In this document: piece by piece, positions 7,304 through 16,524 of the stretch
How positions within the stretch are numbered: position 1 is the first letter of the stretch
Layout of the letters: the number at the start of each line of letters is the position of its first letter
Origin: Treponema peruense
GTDB taxonomy: Bacteria; Spirochaetota; Spirochaetia; Treponematales; Treponemataceae
DNA length: 64,000 nt
Assembly: GCF_016117655.1 (NCBI RefSeq)
Contig: NZ_CP064936.1
Span: 930,001 to 994,000, forward strand
Reading direction: 5' to 3'
Position numbers and translations under genes: made by a program
The notes under the pieces: model-generated
What the model saw: the letters and a program-made list of their open reading frames with translations, nothing else
Told to the model about the DNA's origin: nothing
Database searches by the model: none

Positions 7304-8881
7304 ATGGCTTGTTTTAAATCAGCTTCAAAAAAATATGCACTTTTTGCATTGATTTCCCTCTTTTTTCTGAATCAGGCTTTTTGTTATGATTTGTTGTCTT
7401 CTTCAGATACTGTAAGATCTTCTTCGGTCAACGCGGCTTCTTCTGGTGATAAAAAAGCTTCTGTCCAGGCACTTTCTGCTGCGGCCGCCGATCTTGCAGA
7501 CCCGCGTCTTGCACTTTCAAACGATGAATACCCTGTTACAGCAGGCGATGTATACACACTTGCCTTTGTTGCTTCAAAAACTCCCGTTTCCTATACCCTT
7601 ACGATTGACCCCGACTATTCCGTACGCGTTGCAAACCTCGGTATTATAAAAGACTGCGAGGGGCTTACTTACCGGGCTCTTAAAAAACAGGTCGTGGAAC
7701 TTGTAGGCAAAAACTTTCCTTTGAGCGCCGTTCAGTTTGTTCTGACCAGTCCTGCCGTGTTTATGGTTTCGCTTACCGGGGACGTAGACAAGTCCTGCGA
7801 ATACAAAGCGTGGGCTCTTTCGCGGCTTTCTTCTATATTAAAGGGACATCTTCTTGACTGTTCATCCGTACGAAACGTACGCGTGGTTTCTTCTTCGGGA
7901 AAGGCAAACGTTTACGATCTGTTTGAAGCCGTACGCAATGGTGACTTTTCAAACGATCCGTATTTAAGGCCCGGTGACAGAATAGAAGTTCTCCATGCAA
8001 AGAGGCAGGTGACTGTTCAGGGTGAAGTTGAGCGCCCCGGAAGATATGAACTTTTGGACGGTGAAAACCTCAAAGCTCTGGTAGAAAAATACGGTGACGG
8101 GCTTACACCCACTGCTGATACTTCCAGAATAAGCCTTTTCAGAACATACAAAAAGGAAAATTCCGGCGAAACAGAATATATTCCGGCCGAATCAATAGAA
8201 AAGGATCTTGCCCTTGAGAATTTTGACGTTATAAATATCAGAAGCTACCTTGAGATAAAACCGGGAATTTTTGTTACCGGTGCAATAAACTTAGGTACTG
8301 AAGGCGACACTTCCCTTGAAGGAATGTCCAAGCTGAGCGTTCGGTTTAATGATGGAATGCTTTATTATGACCTTGTAAGACAGAATTTAAATCTTTTTTC
8401 ACCGCTTTCTGACCTTGAAAATGCCTATATAATAAGGGAAGTTTCTGATTCCGGCGAAGAAGTACGCATTCCAATCAATCTTTCAAAAATACTTTTTGAC
8501 TCTTCCTTCAGAAGCACCGAACAGGTAAAAAACGGTGATACGCTTCTGATTCCGTTCAAGCAGTTCTTTGTTACGGTTTCTGGCGCTGTTCCTTCTCCCG
8601 GCCGCTATCCTTATATTCCTGACAGGGATGTTAACTATTATATAGGTCTTGCCGGCGGAATTGACTCTTACAGGAACAGTTTCAAAAAAATTACTGTAGT
8701 GGGTCTTGACGGAAAAAAACTAGACGCAAACAGTCCTATTGTTCCTGAATGCAATATCCAGGTTGAAGAAAATTCAGTCTGGTATAAATGGACCAGAGTT
8801 TCAGGCGGCGTAACAGCTATTCTGAGCGCAATTTCTACAGCCATTTCTATTCTTGCGGTTACCGGTGTTATTGGAAACTGA
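7304..8881 (+). CDS. Secreted polysaccharide-export-like SLBB protein
   Basis: 525 residues, a shorter paralogue of the protein at 3768. It has a signal peptide (about 1-28), a Poly_export-like domain at about 78-160 (AGDVYTLAFVAS, YSVRVANLGII), SLBB segments at about 236 (VTVQGEVERPGRYELLDG) and 419 (VTVSGAVPSPGRY), and a C-terminal hydrophobic helix (SGGVTAILSAISTAISILAV) like the paralogue's. It has its own promoter. The two paralogues flank the priming transferase, so they may form one or two outer-membrane channels for an envelope or extracellular glycan. No dedicated inner-membrane partner is visible here. Confidence 0.85.
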   Translation: MACFKSASKKYALFALISLFFLNQAFCYDLLSSSDTVRSSSVNAASSGDKKASVQALSAAAADLADPRLALSNDEYPVTAGDVYTLAFVASKTPVSYTLTIDPDYSVRVANLGIIKDCEGLTYRALKKQVVELVGKNFPLSAVQFVLTSPAVFMVSLTGDVDKSCEYKAWALSRLSSILKGHLLDCSSVRNVRVVSSSGKANVYDLFEAVRNGDFSNDPYLRPGDRIEVLHAKRQVTVQGEVERPGRYELLDGENLKALVEKYGDGLTPTADTSRISLFRTYKKENSGETEYIPAESIEKDLALENFDVINIRSYLEIKPGIFVTGAINLGTEGDTSLEGMSKLSVRFNDGMLYYDLVRQNLNLFSPLSDLENAYIIREVSDSGEEVRIPINLSKILFDSSFRSTEQVKNGDTLLIPFKQFFVTVSGAVPSPGRYPYIPDRDVNYYIGLAGGIDSYRNSFKKITVVGLDGKKLDANSPIVPECNIQVEENSVWYKWTRVSGGVTAILSAISTAISILAVTGVIGN

Positions 8882-8886
8882 TTCTG

Positions 8887-8915
8887 TTGAGCAAAGGCGC
8901 GCATTTTGATATAAT
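8887..8915 (+). promoter_or_regulatory. Promoter of gltX
   Basis: TTGAGC (8887-8892), 17 bp, TATAAT (8910-8915). The 5' untranslated region is about 65 bases and ends in AGAGGT before the ATG. Confidence 0.7.
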
Positions 8916-8987
8916 AAATCAATAGGGCTTGCTCGGAACTTTGTTCTGTTGAAAAGCCTTTCTTTAGACTTTCAGAGGTAGAATTTT

Positions 8988-10562
8988 ATGTCAGATGAAG
9001 TAAGAGTCAGATATGCGCCTTCTCCGACGGGAATGCAGCACATTGGCGGTGTCAGAACTGCCCTTTTCAATTATCTTTATGCCCGTTCCCGCGGCGGTAA
9101 ATTTATACTGCGTCTTGAAGACACAGACAGAACGCGCTATGACGAAAAATACGTAAAGAATCTGTACGACACAATGGCCTGGCTTGGAATAGACTGGGAC
9201 GAAGGCGGTGACAAAGGCGGCGAATACGGTCCGTACGTTCAGAGCGAGCGTTTTGAACTTTACAAAAAGTACGCAATGGAACTTGTAGAAAAGGGTGAAG
9301 CCTATTACTGCTTTTGCGATTCAGAGCGTCTTGAAAGAATACGCAAGATACAGACAGAAAACAAACTTCCGCCGGGATACGACCGCAACTGCCGCCATCT
9401 TACTGCAGAAGAAGTAAGCGCAAATCTCGCCGCAGGAAAACCTTATGTAATAAGACTCAAGGTTCCACTTGAAGGCGAGACAAAATTCCACGATCATCTT
9501 CTTGGTGACATTGTGTGGAAAAACGAAGATATTTCTCCCGATCCTATTCTTCTCAAGTCTGACGGATTCCCCACTTACCATCTGGCAAATATTGTTGATG
9601 ATCATCTTATGCACATAACACACGTAATGCGTGCACAGGAATGGATTCCGTCTACACCGCTTCACGTTCAGATGTACCGTTCGTTCGGCTGGCAGCATCC
9701 TGAATTCTGCCATCTGCCTATGGTTAACGGAAGCGACGGAAAGAAGCTTTCAAAGCGCCACGGTTCTACGAGCCTCAATGAATTCCGCGCAAGAGGATAT
9801 CTTCCGCAGGCTATCGTAAATTACGTTGCACTTCTGGGCTGCTCTTATGAAGACGGCCGCGATATGTATACGCTTTCTGAACTTGCAGCCGGATTCAAAC
9901 TGGAGCATCTTAACAAGGCTCCTGCTGTTTTTGACTACAAAAAGCTTGAGTGGTACAACGGCCAGTATATTCGCGCGCTTACCGACGAAGAACTTTACAA
10001 GTGGACTCTTCCTTTTATTACGGGAACAGGAGACGCTGCGCTTGAAATAAACCCAGATAACCCGCAGCCAAAGCCAAAGGTCGGGCCTGAATATTCCGGC
10101 GTCGCTCTTGGTGAAGACGGTGAGCCTTACTGCACAGATTCATCCATGGGAATGACTTCTGCTGACGTAAAGAAGCATCTTCTTGAACTTATGCCTCTTA
10201 TCAAGGAAAGACTGCACTTTCTTACCGATGCTGCCGAGATGGTGCGCTTTTTGTTTACAGAGCCGGTCGTTCCGCCAAAGACAGACATTATTCCAAAGAA
10301 GCTGGACGAAGCAAAGACACGCGAAGTTCTTGAAAAGTCGGTTTCATTTATAGAAAGTCTGCCTTCTCTTGACCACGAAGCCGCAGAAGCATTGGCAAAA
10401 AAGGATGCCGAAGAACTTGGAATAAAGCTTGGTGACTTTATGATGCCGATAAGACTTGCCGTAACAGGAAGCAGGGTTTCGCCGCCTCTTATAGGTTCTA
10501 TTCTTATCCTTGGAGTAGACAAGGCTGTTGCAAGGGTAAATAAAACTCTGGAAACTTTCTAA
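8988..10562 (+). CDS. gltX: Glutamyl-tRNA synthetase
   Basis: Class I aminoacyl-tRNA synthetase charging tRNA-Glu, and possibly tRNA-Gln in a transamidation pathway, since no glnS is seen here. 524 residues. The HIGH-type motif is HIGGVRTAL at about 18, and the KMSKS-type motif is KKLSKRHG at about 250. The catalytic Rossmann domain is followed by an alpha-helical anticodon-binding region. A short insertion rich in Pro and Lys (NPDNPQPKPKVGPEYSG) is visible at about 357-373. The gene is monocistronic, with its own promoter and an intrinsic terminator directly after it. Confidence 0.95.
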   Translation: MSDEVRVRYAPSPTGMQHIGGVRTALFNYLYARSRGGKFILRLEDTDRTRYDEKYVKNLYDTMAWLGIDWDEGGDKGGEYGPYVQSERFELYKKYAMELVEKGEAYYCFCDSERLERIRKIQTENKLPPGYDRNCRHLTAEEVSANLAAGKPYVIRLKVPLEGETKFHDHLLGDIVWKNEDISPDPILLKSDGFPTYHLANIVDDHLMHITHVMRAQEWIPSTPLHVQMYRSFGWQHPEFCHLPMVNGSDGKKLSKRHGSTSLNEFRARGYLPQAIVNYVALLGCSYEDGRDMYTLSELAAGFKLEHLNKAPAVFDYKKLEWYNGQYIRALTDEELYKWTLPFITGTGDAALEINPDNPQPKPKVGPEYSGVALGEDGEPYCTDSSMGMTSADVKKHLLELMPLIKERLHFLTDAAEMVRFLFTEPVVPPKTDIIPKKLDEAKTREVLEKSVSFIESLPSLDHEAAEALAKKDAEELGIKLGDFMMPIRLAVTGSRVSPPLIGSILILGVDKAVARVNKTLETF

Positions 10563-10580
10563 AAAGCATTTTTATGCATG

Positions 10581-10608
10581 CCGGTTCATTGAATGGACCG
10601 GTTTTTTT
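10581..10608 (+). terminator. gltX terminator
   Basis: CCGGTTCA pairs with TGGACCGG (8 bp, one wobble) across a 5-base loop, followed by seven T (10602-10608). Confidence 0.85.
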
Positions 10609-10619
10609 ATTGGCGGGTC

Positions 10620-10662
10620 TTGAAATAAACATAGCGCATTGCTATAATTATGCAAAATTATA
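10620..10662 (+). promoter_or_regulatory. arg operon promoter with overlapping inverted repeat
   Basis: TTGAAA (10620-10625), 17 bp, TATAAT (10643-10648). The -10 box is the left arm of a perfect inverted repeat, TATAATT (10643-10649) and AATTATA (10656-10662), separated by 6 bp. An AT-rich palindrome of this size across the -10 box and start point is what an ArgR-type repressor site would look like, but the identity of the binder is inference. A GGAG at 10668-10671 serves argJ. Confidence 0.7.
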
Positions 10663-10680
10663 ATACGGGAGTGCATAAGT

Positions 10681-11952
10681 ATGCAGTTTATAGACGGAGG
10701 AGTTACAGCTCCACAGGGATTTACCGCAAACGGTATGCTTTGCGGAATAAAGGCCGGCCGCACAAAAAATGATACGGCCCTTATTTACAGCGAAAAGCCG
10801 TGTTCTGCCGCGGGAATGTTTACGCAGAATCGTGTAAAGGCAGAGTGTGTAAAACTTACAAAAAAAAATATTGCAGACGGAATAATGCAGGCAGCCGTCG
10901 CCAACAGCGGTAACGCAAATGCCTGTACCGGGGAGCAGGGTGCGCAGAGTGCACTCAGAACAGCAAAGGCAGCAGCTTCTGTACTTGGCATTGCTCCCGA
11001 AAATGTAATTGTCTGTTCTACCGGAGTCATTGGCCAGCAGCTTCCTGTAGAAAAGATTGAGTCCCATATGGCAGAACTTGCAGCAGGTCTTTCAAAAAAA
11101 GGACACGAACAGGCACGTACTGCAATCATGACTACCGACACGCATTACAAAGAGTGCGCGGTTCTTACAGAAATCGGAGGTAAGCAGGTGCATATAGGTG
11201 CAATGTGCAAAGGCAGCGGAATGATTCACATTAATCTTGGAACCATGCTTGCCTTTATTACAACGGACTGTGCAATTTCTTCAAAGATGCTTTCTGAGGC
11301 ACTTGAAAAGAGCGTTGAAAAAACATACAACTGTGTTTCAATAGACGGGGACACTTCTACAAACGACACGCTTACCATCATGGCAAACGGAATGGCAGGC
11401 AATGCTCCCATAGAAAGTGAAGGTGCAGACTTTGACGCGTTCTGTTCAGCACTGGATGCAATCAACGTTCAGATGGCAAAAAAGATTGCAGGCGACGGCG
11501 AAGGTGCATCAAGGCTTATTGAATGCAATGTAAAGGGTGCATGTGATGTAAAGACAGCGCGCGCCCTTGCAAAAAGTGTGATTTCTTCTTCTCTCGTTAA
11601 GGCTGCATTTTTTGGAAAAGACGCAAACTGGGGAAGAATACTTTGCGCCATGGGATATTCCGGTGAAAAGTTTGATCCTGACGGAACCAGCGTAAGTTTT
11701 GCAAGCTGCGAAAAATCTGAACGCTACGGTGCAACTGACTTTGTGGGCGAACAGAAAGGAAAGCGCAGTACAATAAAAGTTTTTGACCACGGGGTTCCGC
11801 TTGATTTTGACGAAATTCTTGCAAAGAAAATTCTTGACGAAAACGAAGTATGCATAGAAATTGAATGCAGCGACGGAAATGCATGTGGAACAGCGTGGGG
11901 CTGCGACCTTACATACGATTACGTAAAAATAAACGGAGATTACCGCACATGA
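10681..11952 (+). CDS. argJ: Bifunctional ornithine acetyltransferase / N-acetylglutamate synthase
   Basis: Transfers the acetyl group of N-acetylornithine to glutamate, recycling acetate in the linear-to-cyclic arginine pathway; many members also use acetyl-CoA. 423 residues, the usual size. The precursor self-cleaves before a threonine. Here the site is [10 protein letters not shown] at about 186-195, preceded by KGSGMIH, so the alpha and beta chains would be about 186 and 237 residues. The ATG at 10681 has GGAG nine bases upstream. Its stop overlaps the argB start (ATGA). Having argJ explains how the pathway can start without a separate argA in this operon. Confidence 0.95.
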   Translation: MQFIDGGVTAPQGFTANGMLCGIKAGRTKNDTALIYSEKPCSAAGMFTQNRVKAECVKLTKKNIADGIMQAAVANSGNANACTGEQGAQSALRTAKAAASVLGIAPENVIVCSTGVIGQQLPVEKIESHMAELAAGLSKKGHEQARTAIMTTDTHYKECAVLTEIGGKQVHIGAMCKGSGMIHINLGTMLAFITTDCAISSKMLSEALEKSVEKTYNCVSIDGDTSTNDTLTIMANGMAGNAPIESEGADFDAFCSALDAINVQMAKKIAGDGEGASRLIECNVKGACDVKTARALAKSVISSSLVKAAFFGKDANWGRILCAMGYSGEKFDPDGTSVSFASCEKSERYGATDFVGEQKGKRSTIKVFDHGVPLDFDEILAKKILDENEVCIEIECSDGNACGTAWGCDLTYDYVKINGDYRT

Positions 11953-12845
11953 GTGAGGAAAAAATACTTGATGAAGATCCAAGACTTGACAACGAGCACT
12001 GGGCCGGGGTTTTGGTACAGGCTCTTCCTTATTTTAAGCACTGGGTCGGAAAAATTGTTGTCGTAAAGTACGGCGGAAACGCAATGCTTAACGAAGAACT
12101 CAAGCATGATGTAATGGAAGACATTGTTCTTTTGAGCACAATCGGAATCCATGTTGTTCTGGTTCACGGCGGCGGTCCTGAAATTAACAATATGCTTCAG
12201 CGTGTGGGAAAAGAAAGTAAATTTGTTAACGGTCTGCGCTATACTGACGGCGAAACAATGGATATCGTGCAGATGGTTCTGACCGGTAAACTCAACAAGG
12301 ATATAGTCGGTATTCTTCTTCAGCAGGGCGGAAAAGCCGTCGGACTCAGCGGCGTTGATTCTGGTCTTCTGCGTGCAAAAAAAATCAGCAAAGACGGGGC
12401 CGATCTTGGTTTTGTAGGGGAAGTTACGCAGGTTAATCCCGAAATAATACAGTCCCTTCTTTCGCAAGGTTTTATTCCGGTTGTTTCGACTGTTGCACTC
12501 GGTGAAGAAGGTGACACAAATCTTTACAATATAAATGCAGATACTGCGGCTGCCAAAATTGCGGTTGCACTTAAGGCCGAAAAATTTGTTCAGCTTACGA
12601 ATGTTCCGGGTGTATTGCGTGATATAAACGATCCCAAGTCTTTGCTCCAGAGAATTCACATGAGCGATGTGGACGACTACATAAAGAACGGTACAATTGC
12701 CGGCGGAATGATTCCGAAGATTGAATGCTGTATGCTGGCAAGAAACGGCGGTGTTCCGAGAACCCACATAATTGACGGACGTGTTCCCCATTCACTGCTC
12801 ATAGAAATGTTCAGCGACAGGGGAATAGGCACGATGATTTATTGA
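11949..12845 (+). CDS. argB: Acetylglutamate kinase
   Basis: Phosphorylates N-acetylglutamate, the second arginine step. 298 residues from the ATG that overlaps the argJ stop; a longer open frame from 11865 lies inside argJ and is rejected as the start. The amino acid kinase fold is shown by [10 protein letters not shown] near residue 36, [10 protein letters not shown] at about 70 and the [17 protein letters not shown] nucleotide-binding stretch at about 195. The N-terminal extension before the first beta strand (about 30 residues) is like that of arginine-inhibited hexameric enzymes, so feedback inhibition by arginine is possible. It sits in the operon argJ-argB-argD. Confidence 0.95.
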   Translation: MSEEKILDEDPRLDNEHWAGVLVQALPYFKHWVGKIVVVKYGGNAMLNEELKHDVMEDIVLLSTIGIHVVLVHGGGPEINNMLQRVGKESKFVNGLRYTDGETMDIVQMVLTGKLNKDIVGILLQQGGKAVGLSGVDSGLLRAKKISKDGADLGFVGEVTQVNPEIIQSLLSQGFIPVVSTVALGEEGDTNLYNINADTAAAKIAVALKAEKFVQLTNVPGVLRDINDPKSLLQRIHMSDVDDYIKNGTIAGGMIPKIECCMLARNGGVPRTHIIDGRVPHSLLIEMFSDRGIGTMIY

Positions 12846-12910
12846 TTGTTGGCTCTGGAAACTTTGGTTTCTGGAAATTGCAGAATGCTTAAAATAATAT
12901 AGGGGTTGTT

Positions 12911-14071
12911 ATGGGAAGCAGTAAGGTTTTGAATAATTACGGTTCCTTTGATGTTACGTTTAAATACGGAAAAGGTTCTGTTCTGACCGATGTGAACAAT
13001 AAAAAATACGTTGATTTTCTTTCTGGAATTGCAGTCAACTGTTTGGGTCACGGTTACAAGCCGCTTGTAAATGCAATAAAAAAGCAGGCAGCACGCCAGA
13101 TTCATATCTGCAATTATTTTATGAGCGACACCGGTACTGCATATGCAGATGAACTTCTGGCGGTAACCGGATTTGACGGTGTTTTCTTCGGTAACAGCGG
13201 TGCAGAAGCAAACGAAGCGGCAATCAAACTTGCAAGAAAATACGGCCAGCTTAACGGCGGTTCAAAAAGAAAGACAATAGTTACGCTCGAGCGCTCATTT
13301 CACGGACGCACTCTGGCAACTCTTACGGCAACAGGACAGGAAGTTTTTCATCCTGAATGTTTTGGCCCGTACCAAAGTGAATTCAAAACAATCCGTGCAA
13401 ACAACTATGATGATTTGAAGACAGCTTTTGACGGTACAACAGCCGCGCTTATGATGGAGTGCGTTCAGGGTGAAGGCGGAGTCATTCTTCTGGACCCCGA
13501 GTGGGCACAGGCAGCAGCAAAGGCAGCCCATGAGGCAGGTGCCATAGTTATTGCCGATGAAGTTCAGACCGGAATGGGAAGAACAGGTGTTCTTCTTGCA
13601 AGTGATGAACTTGGTATTAACGCAGATGTTGTTACTCTGGCAAAGGCAATTGCAGGCGGAGTTCCGATGGGTGCCTGTCTTTACCGCGGAAAAGCAGATG
13701 TATTTAAAGCAGGGGATCATCAGTCTACCTTTGGCGGAAACCCTCTTGCCTGTGCAGCAGCGCGTGTTGTTCTTAAAACACTTACTTCTCCTGGATTTTT
13801 GGATAATGTAAAAAAGAACGGTGAATATATCCGCAGTACTGTAAAATCATGGAATATGAAGTGCGTTACAGACGTAAGAGGTAAGGGACTTATGACAGGA
13901 ATTCAGGTTAACTGCGATCCTGTTGACATAGAAAAGAAATGTCTTGCAAAGGGACTTCTTTTTTCTACTGCAGGAAAAGATACACTCAGGCTTGTTCCGC
14001 CGCTGAATATTTCAAAGAAAGAAATTGATCTGGGATTGTCTGTCCTTAAGTCGGTTCTTGTATATTATTAA
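12911..14071 (+). CDS. argD: Acetylornithine aminotransferase
   Basis: PLP-dependent class III aminotransferase converting N-acetylglutamate semialdehyde to N-acetylornithine. 386 residues. GNSGAEANEAAIKLAR (about 98) binds the cofactor phosphate, IIADEVQTGMGRTG-type residues (IVIADEVQTG, about 214) contact the PLP ring, and the Schiff-base lysine is in LAKAIAGGVPMG (about 243). AGGGG lies before the start ATG, 65 bases after argB. It probably ends the arg operon; argC, argF, argG and argH are not in the window. No obvious terminator follows before the repeats at 14128. Confidence 0.93.
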   Translation: MGSSKVLNNYGSFDVTFKYGKGSVLTDVNNKKYVDFLSGIAVNCLGHGYKPLVNAIKKQAARQIHICNYFMSDTGTAYADELLAVTGFDGVFFGNSGAEANEAAIKLARKYGQLNGGSKRKTIVTLERSFHGRTLATLTATGQEVFHPECFGPYQSEFKTIRANNYDDLKTAFDGTTAALMMECVQGEGGVILLDPEWAQAAAKAAHEAGAIVIADEVQTGMGRTGVLLASDELGINADVVTLAKAIAGGVPMGACLYRGKADVFKAGDHQSTFGGNPLACAAARVVLKTLTSPGFLDNVKKNGEYIRSTVKSWNMKCVTDVRGKGLMTGIQVNCDPVDIEKKCLAKGLLFSTAGKDTLRLVPPLNISKKEIDLGLSVLKSVLVYY

Positions 14072-14127
14072 TGACGATTGTATCGCCATTAATAATAACT
14101 TGCAGTTGCTGCTCAACTGCCATATTT

Positions 14128-14169
14128 AACTAAAGTTAAGTAACTAAAGTTAAGTAACTAAAGTTAAGT
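14128..14169 (+). repeat. Three tandem 14-bp repeats upstream of the pallilysin-like gene
   Basis: AACTAAAGTTAAGT occurs three times head to tail. Each unit contains the small inverted repeat TAAC/GTTA. The array ends two bases before the proposed -35 box of the next gene, which is the usual place for activator sites. Confidence 0.9.
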
Positions 14170-14171
14170 AA

Positions 14172-14200
14172 TAGACTTTTGACCAAACCTGATGTATTAT
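14172..14200 (+). promoter_or_regulatory. Promoter of the pallilysin-like gene
   Basis: TAGACT (14172-14177, weak), 17 bp, TATTAT (14195-14200), then six bases to the ATG at 14207. The transcript would be leaderless. The weak -35 box fits a promoter that needs an activator bound to the tandem repeats. Confidence 0.55.
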
Positions 14201-14206
14201 TGATAA

Positions 14207-15706
14207 ATGCAAAAGAAAATAATCATCGGGCTTTTGGTCTGTGCAGTCGCTGCACTGTCAGTTGCCTTTATTGTAAAAAAGTATTTTTATTCTTCAGATA
14301 ACCAGAAAGTTTCAGCCTCAATTGTTGTTCCGCGCGTAGAGTCAGAAAAAGAAAAGTCTGTAGAAAACAGTTCTGCAGTTGATGAAGAAAATACAATAAC
14401 TTCCCTGATTCCTCTTCATTCAGATGAAACGCTTATAAGCATTGTGAGCATGGATTTTGACGGCGACAGTTTTGATGACCAGATAAATGCCGTAAAAACT
14501 TCATCTTCACCTTATCTTTCACTTGTTGTGGGGCTTTATAATCCTTCCATATCTGAGTACGAAAGAATGTCTGTTATTCCGACAGAAATCTCGCAGGTTA
14601 GAACTTTTACCTATACCGGAATGGATTTGACTGGTGACCACAGAGTTTCCCTTGTGTACCAGGGTTTTGCAGAAAACGGTGATTCCATATTGAAGGCATT
14701 TTTTGTCGGACGCAAAAACGGCAGGTTCAGCCTTCAGGTAATTGCAGATTTTCGCGGTGACGGTACAATTTTTATACAGCAGGTTGACCGCTATGACGAA
14801 TATGAGCGTTCACGTGCAAAAGGCATGAGCTTTCCTATTTGGGTTTACAGTTCCGATGTGTCCAAAGAAAACACAACAGACCAGCTTCAGACAAGATATG
14901 ACTGGAATGAAGAAAGCGGTAAGTATGAGCAGACGCGCCAGATTCGTGTTGCAGGAAGCCGTCTTGCAGCAAAGGAACTTGCAAGAATCCAGGACGGAAC
15001 TGTTGCCACATTTGCCGGATTTTTGAACGGTCTCTGGGTTAAAAGCGGCGCCCGTGAAGGTGAAATGAGCAGCCTGTTTTTTGACTACAACCTTAAGGAA
15101 ATAATTTTCTTCAGGGACGATGTTGAAGAAGTATACAACTGGGCACACAGCACAATCAGGCGCAACGGAATTTACCTTACCGCCATAAACCAGGAAATCC
15201 AAAATCTGCAGCGCCGTGTGGATGTTTCTTTGAGAAGCGTAGACAGCATTCATATAAGAATCCAGGACGATGTTCGCATGCCTATCATCGAAAGCAATGT
15301 CTGGGACGGAGACTACAAAAAATTTACAAATGCGTCACTTTCTTCACAGTATACAGATTCCGGAAAATCTTCTTCGAAAAAGATTTTGTCCCTGCTTGAA
15401 TCAAAAAAATCCTGGACTACTTCTGACGGAACAGAAATTAAATTTGCAGGCGGAAGATATGTTTCTGCAGGTGAAGGCGAAAAGACTTCAGGCATTTACA
15501 CAGACGTAAACCTTGGCAACTCTTCTTTTGTTCAGTTCAGGTCTGAAGCCGGTAATATTCTGGACGGATTTTTCCTTGCTGCAGAGGCAGAAGATTCAGC
15601 TAATATAATTCTGAGCCCTTACCGCGTGCAACCAGACAGCGTTTACCCCGAAGAAAAACGGCCTGTGGTTCTGACTCCCGGCGCAGACAAAGAAAGCGTT
15701 AACTGA
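14207..15706 (+). CDS. Pallilysin-family (Tp0751-like) envelope protein
   Basis: 499 residues with an N-terminal hydrophobic helix (about 5-24) that anchors or exports it, then an acidic linker. The region at about 265-370 aligns by eye with T. pallidum Tp0751: LNGLWV, SLFFDYNLKEIIFFRDDVEEVY, LQRRVDVSLRSVDSIHIRI and NVWDGDYKKF. Tp0751 is described as a laminin- and fibrinogen-binding surface protein with a lipocalin-like fold and a proposed HEXXH zinc site. Here the equivalent of HEVIH reads VDSIH, so the first histidine and the glutamate are missing and zinc proteolysis is unlikely. The N-terminal 260 residues contain FG-GAP-like acidic patches (DFDGDSFDD, DLTGDHR). Three 14-bp repeats and a likely leaderless promoter precede it. 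Confidence 0.75.
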   Translation: MQKKIIIGLLVCAVAALSVAFIVKKYFYSSDNQKVSASIVVPRVESEKEKSVENSSAVDEENTITSLIPLHSDETLISIVSMDFDGDSFDDQINAVKTSSSPYLSLVVGLYNPSISEYERMSVIPTEISQVRTFTYTGMDLTGDHRVSLVYQGFAENGDSILKAFFVGRKNGRFSLQVIADFRGDGTIFIQQVDRYDEYERSRAKGMSFPIWVYSSDVSKENTTDQLQTRYDWNEESGKYEQTRQIRVAGSRLAAKELARIQDGTVATFAGFLNGLWVKSGAREGEMSSLFFDYNLKEIIFFRDDVEEVYNWAHSTIRRNGIYLTAINQEIQNLQRRVDVSLRSVDSIHIRIQDDVRMPIIESNVWDGDYKKFTNASLSSQYTDSGKSSSKKILSLLESKKSWTTSDGTEIKFAGGRYVSAGEGEKTSGIYTDVNLGNSSFVQFRSEAGNILDGFFLAAEAEDSANIILSPYRVQPDSVYPEEKRPVVLTPGADKESVN

Positions 15707-15717
15707 CCTGACGCCTC

Positions 15718-16374
15718 TTAGCGGACTGTGCGTATGTTGTCTATGTAGATTGTTCCGCCCCTGCTGCAGTTTTCTATTCGGAATGCAATTTCTGTTATTT
15801 GTGAGCCGTCGCACAGTTTGGGAACTGAGTTCTTATGTTCATCTTTAAGGCCGTGCGATAAGTCAAAATAGACGTTTGTGTTTTCGCCGGTTCCAAGAAT
15901 TACGGGTTCGGTAAGAATTGTTTCTTCTGATTTTGCCGCAATTCGTATTGAAACAGGCTCTGAAAGTGTATTGTATATGTCTGCGACTGCAAGTGTTGCT
16001 TCTTCCCAGACTGCACTTTCTATGGACGTGCTGTAAAAGCTAGCGTAACAGTTTTGCGGTACTGAAGAAAAAGTCCACATTCCGCAACGCATGTTTTCAC
16101 TGCACCATTCTTCGCTTACGTCAGCTTCTATTGAATAGTTTTTTGAGTCAGTTTCCCCGGCAGCCTGCCAGAAGCAGATGTCTTCAAAATCTTCGCAGAG
16201 TGTTATGTTCCCACCTGGTTCAGGATTATTTATACAGGGAACTTTTGCCTTCTTTTCTTTTGAGGCCGGCTTTTGAGGCTGTTCATCGTGTGCCGTAACT
16301 GTCTTTTTTGTTGTTACGCATCCTGAAAGTAATGCTGCCAGTAAAAATGCAACTGTGAGTAATAATTTCTTCAT
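15718..16374 (-). CDS. Putative lipoprotein with a carbohydrate-binding-like domain
   Basis: 218 residues. The signal peptide ends in a lipobox (ALLSGC, Cys about 19), followed by a Lys/Pro-rich linker and a domain of about 165 residues rich in beta strands with four cysteines (about residues 60, 75, 88 and 93, possible disulfides). The pattern of aromatic and Asn/Asp residues and the ending TIYIDNIR resembles galactose-binding-like jelly rolls, but I do not recognise a named family. It is convergent with the pallilysin-like gene (11-bp gap) and divergent from the barrel protein. Its promoter predicts a leaderless mRNA. Confidence 0.6.
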   Translation of the reverse strand: MKKLLLTVAFLLAALLSGCVTTKKTVTAHDEQPQKPASKEKKAKVPCINNPEPGGNITLCEDFEDICFWQAAGETDSKNYSIEADVSEEWCSENMRCGMWTFSSVPQNCYASFYSTSIESAVWEEATLAVADIYNTLSEPVSIRIAAKSEETILTEPVILGTGENTNVYFDLSHGLKDEHKNSVPKLCDGSQITEIAFRIENCSRGGTIYIDNIRTVR

Positions 16375-16381
16375 TGTTAGA

Positions 16382-16410
16382 AATATAACAAATTATAAAG
16401 AAGTTTGCAA
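16382..16410 (-). promoter_or_regulatory. Leaderless promoter of the lipoprotein
   Basis: On the minus strand: TTGCAA (16410-16405), 17 bp, TATATT (16387-16382), then seven bases to the ATG at 16374. Confidence 0.7.
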
Positions 16411-16468
16411 GTTAAATTTCAATTAAATTGAATAATTTGAGCCTGTTTTTTTCAGCCTATTCTTAACA

Positions 16469-16497
16469 TTGACTTAAATCGTGGTTTTATATAAAGT
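16469..16497 (+). promoter_or_regulatory. Promoter of the outer-membrane barrel gene
   Basis: TTGACT (16469-16474), 17 bp, TAAAGT (16492-16497). The leader is short and contains AGGAGG just before the ATG at 16525. Confidence 0.65.
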
Positions 16498-16524
16498 TTA
16501 AGCAGTTTCTCACAGGAGGTTTTT

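Noticed and set aside
11865..11948. Upstream extension of argB to 11865
   Set aside because: It lies within argJ and has no ribosome binding site; the ATG at 11949 gives the normal argB N-terminus and the common ATGA overlap.
14128..14169. Tandem repeats as a CRISPR fragment or replication iterons
   Set aside because: Units are contiguous with no spacers, and there is no cas gene, dnaA or rep gene nearby.
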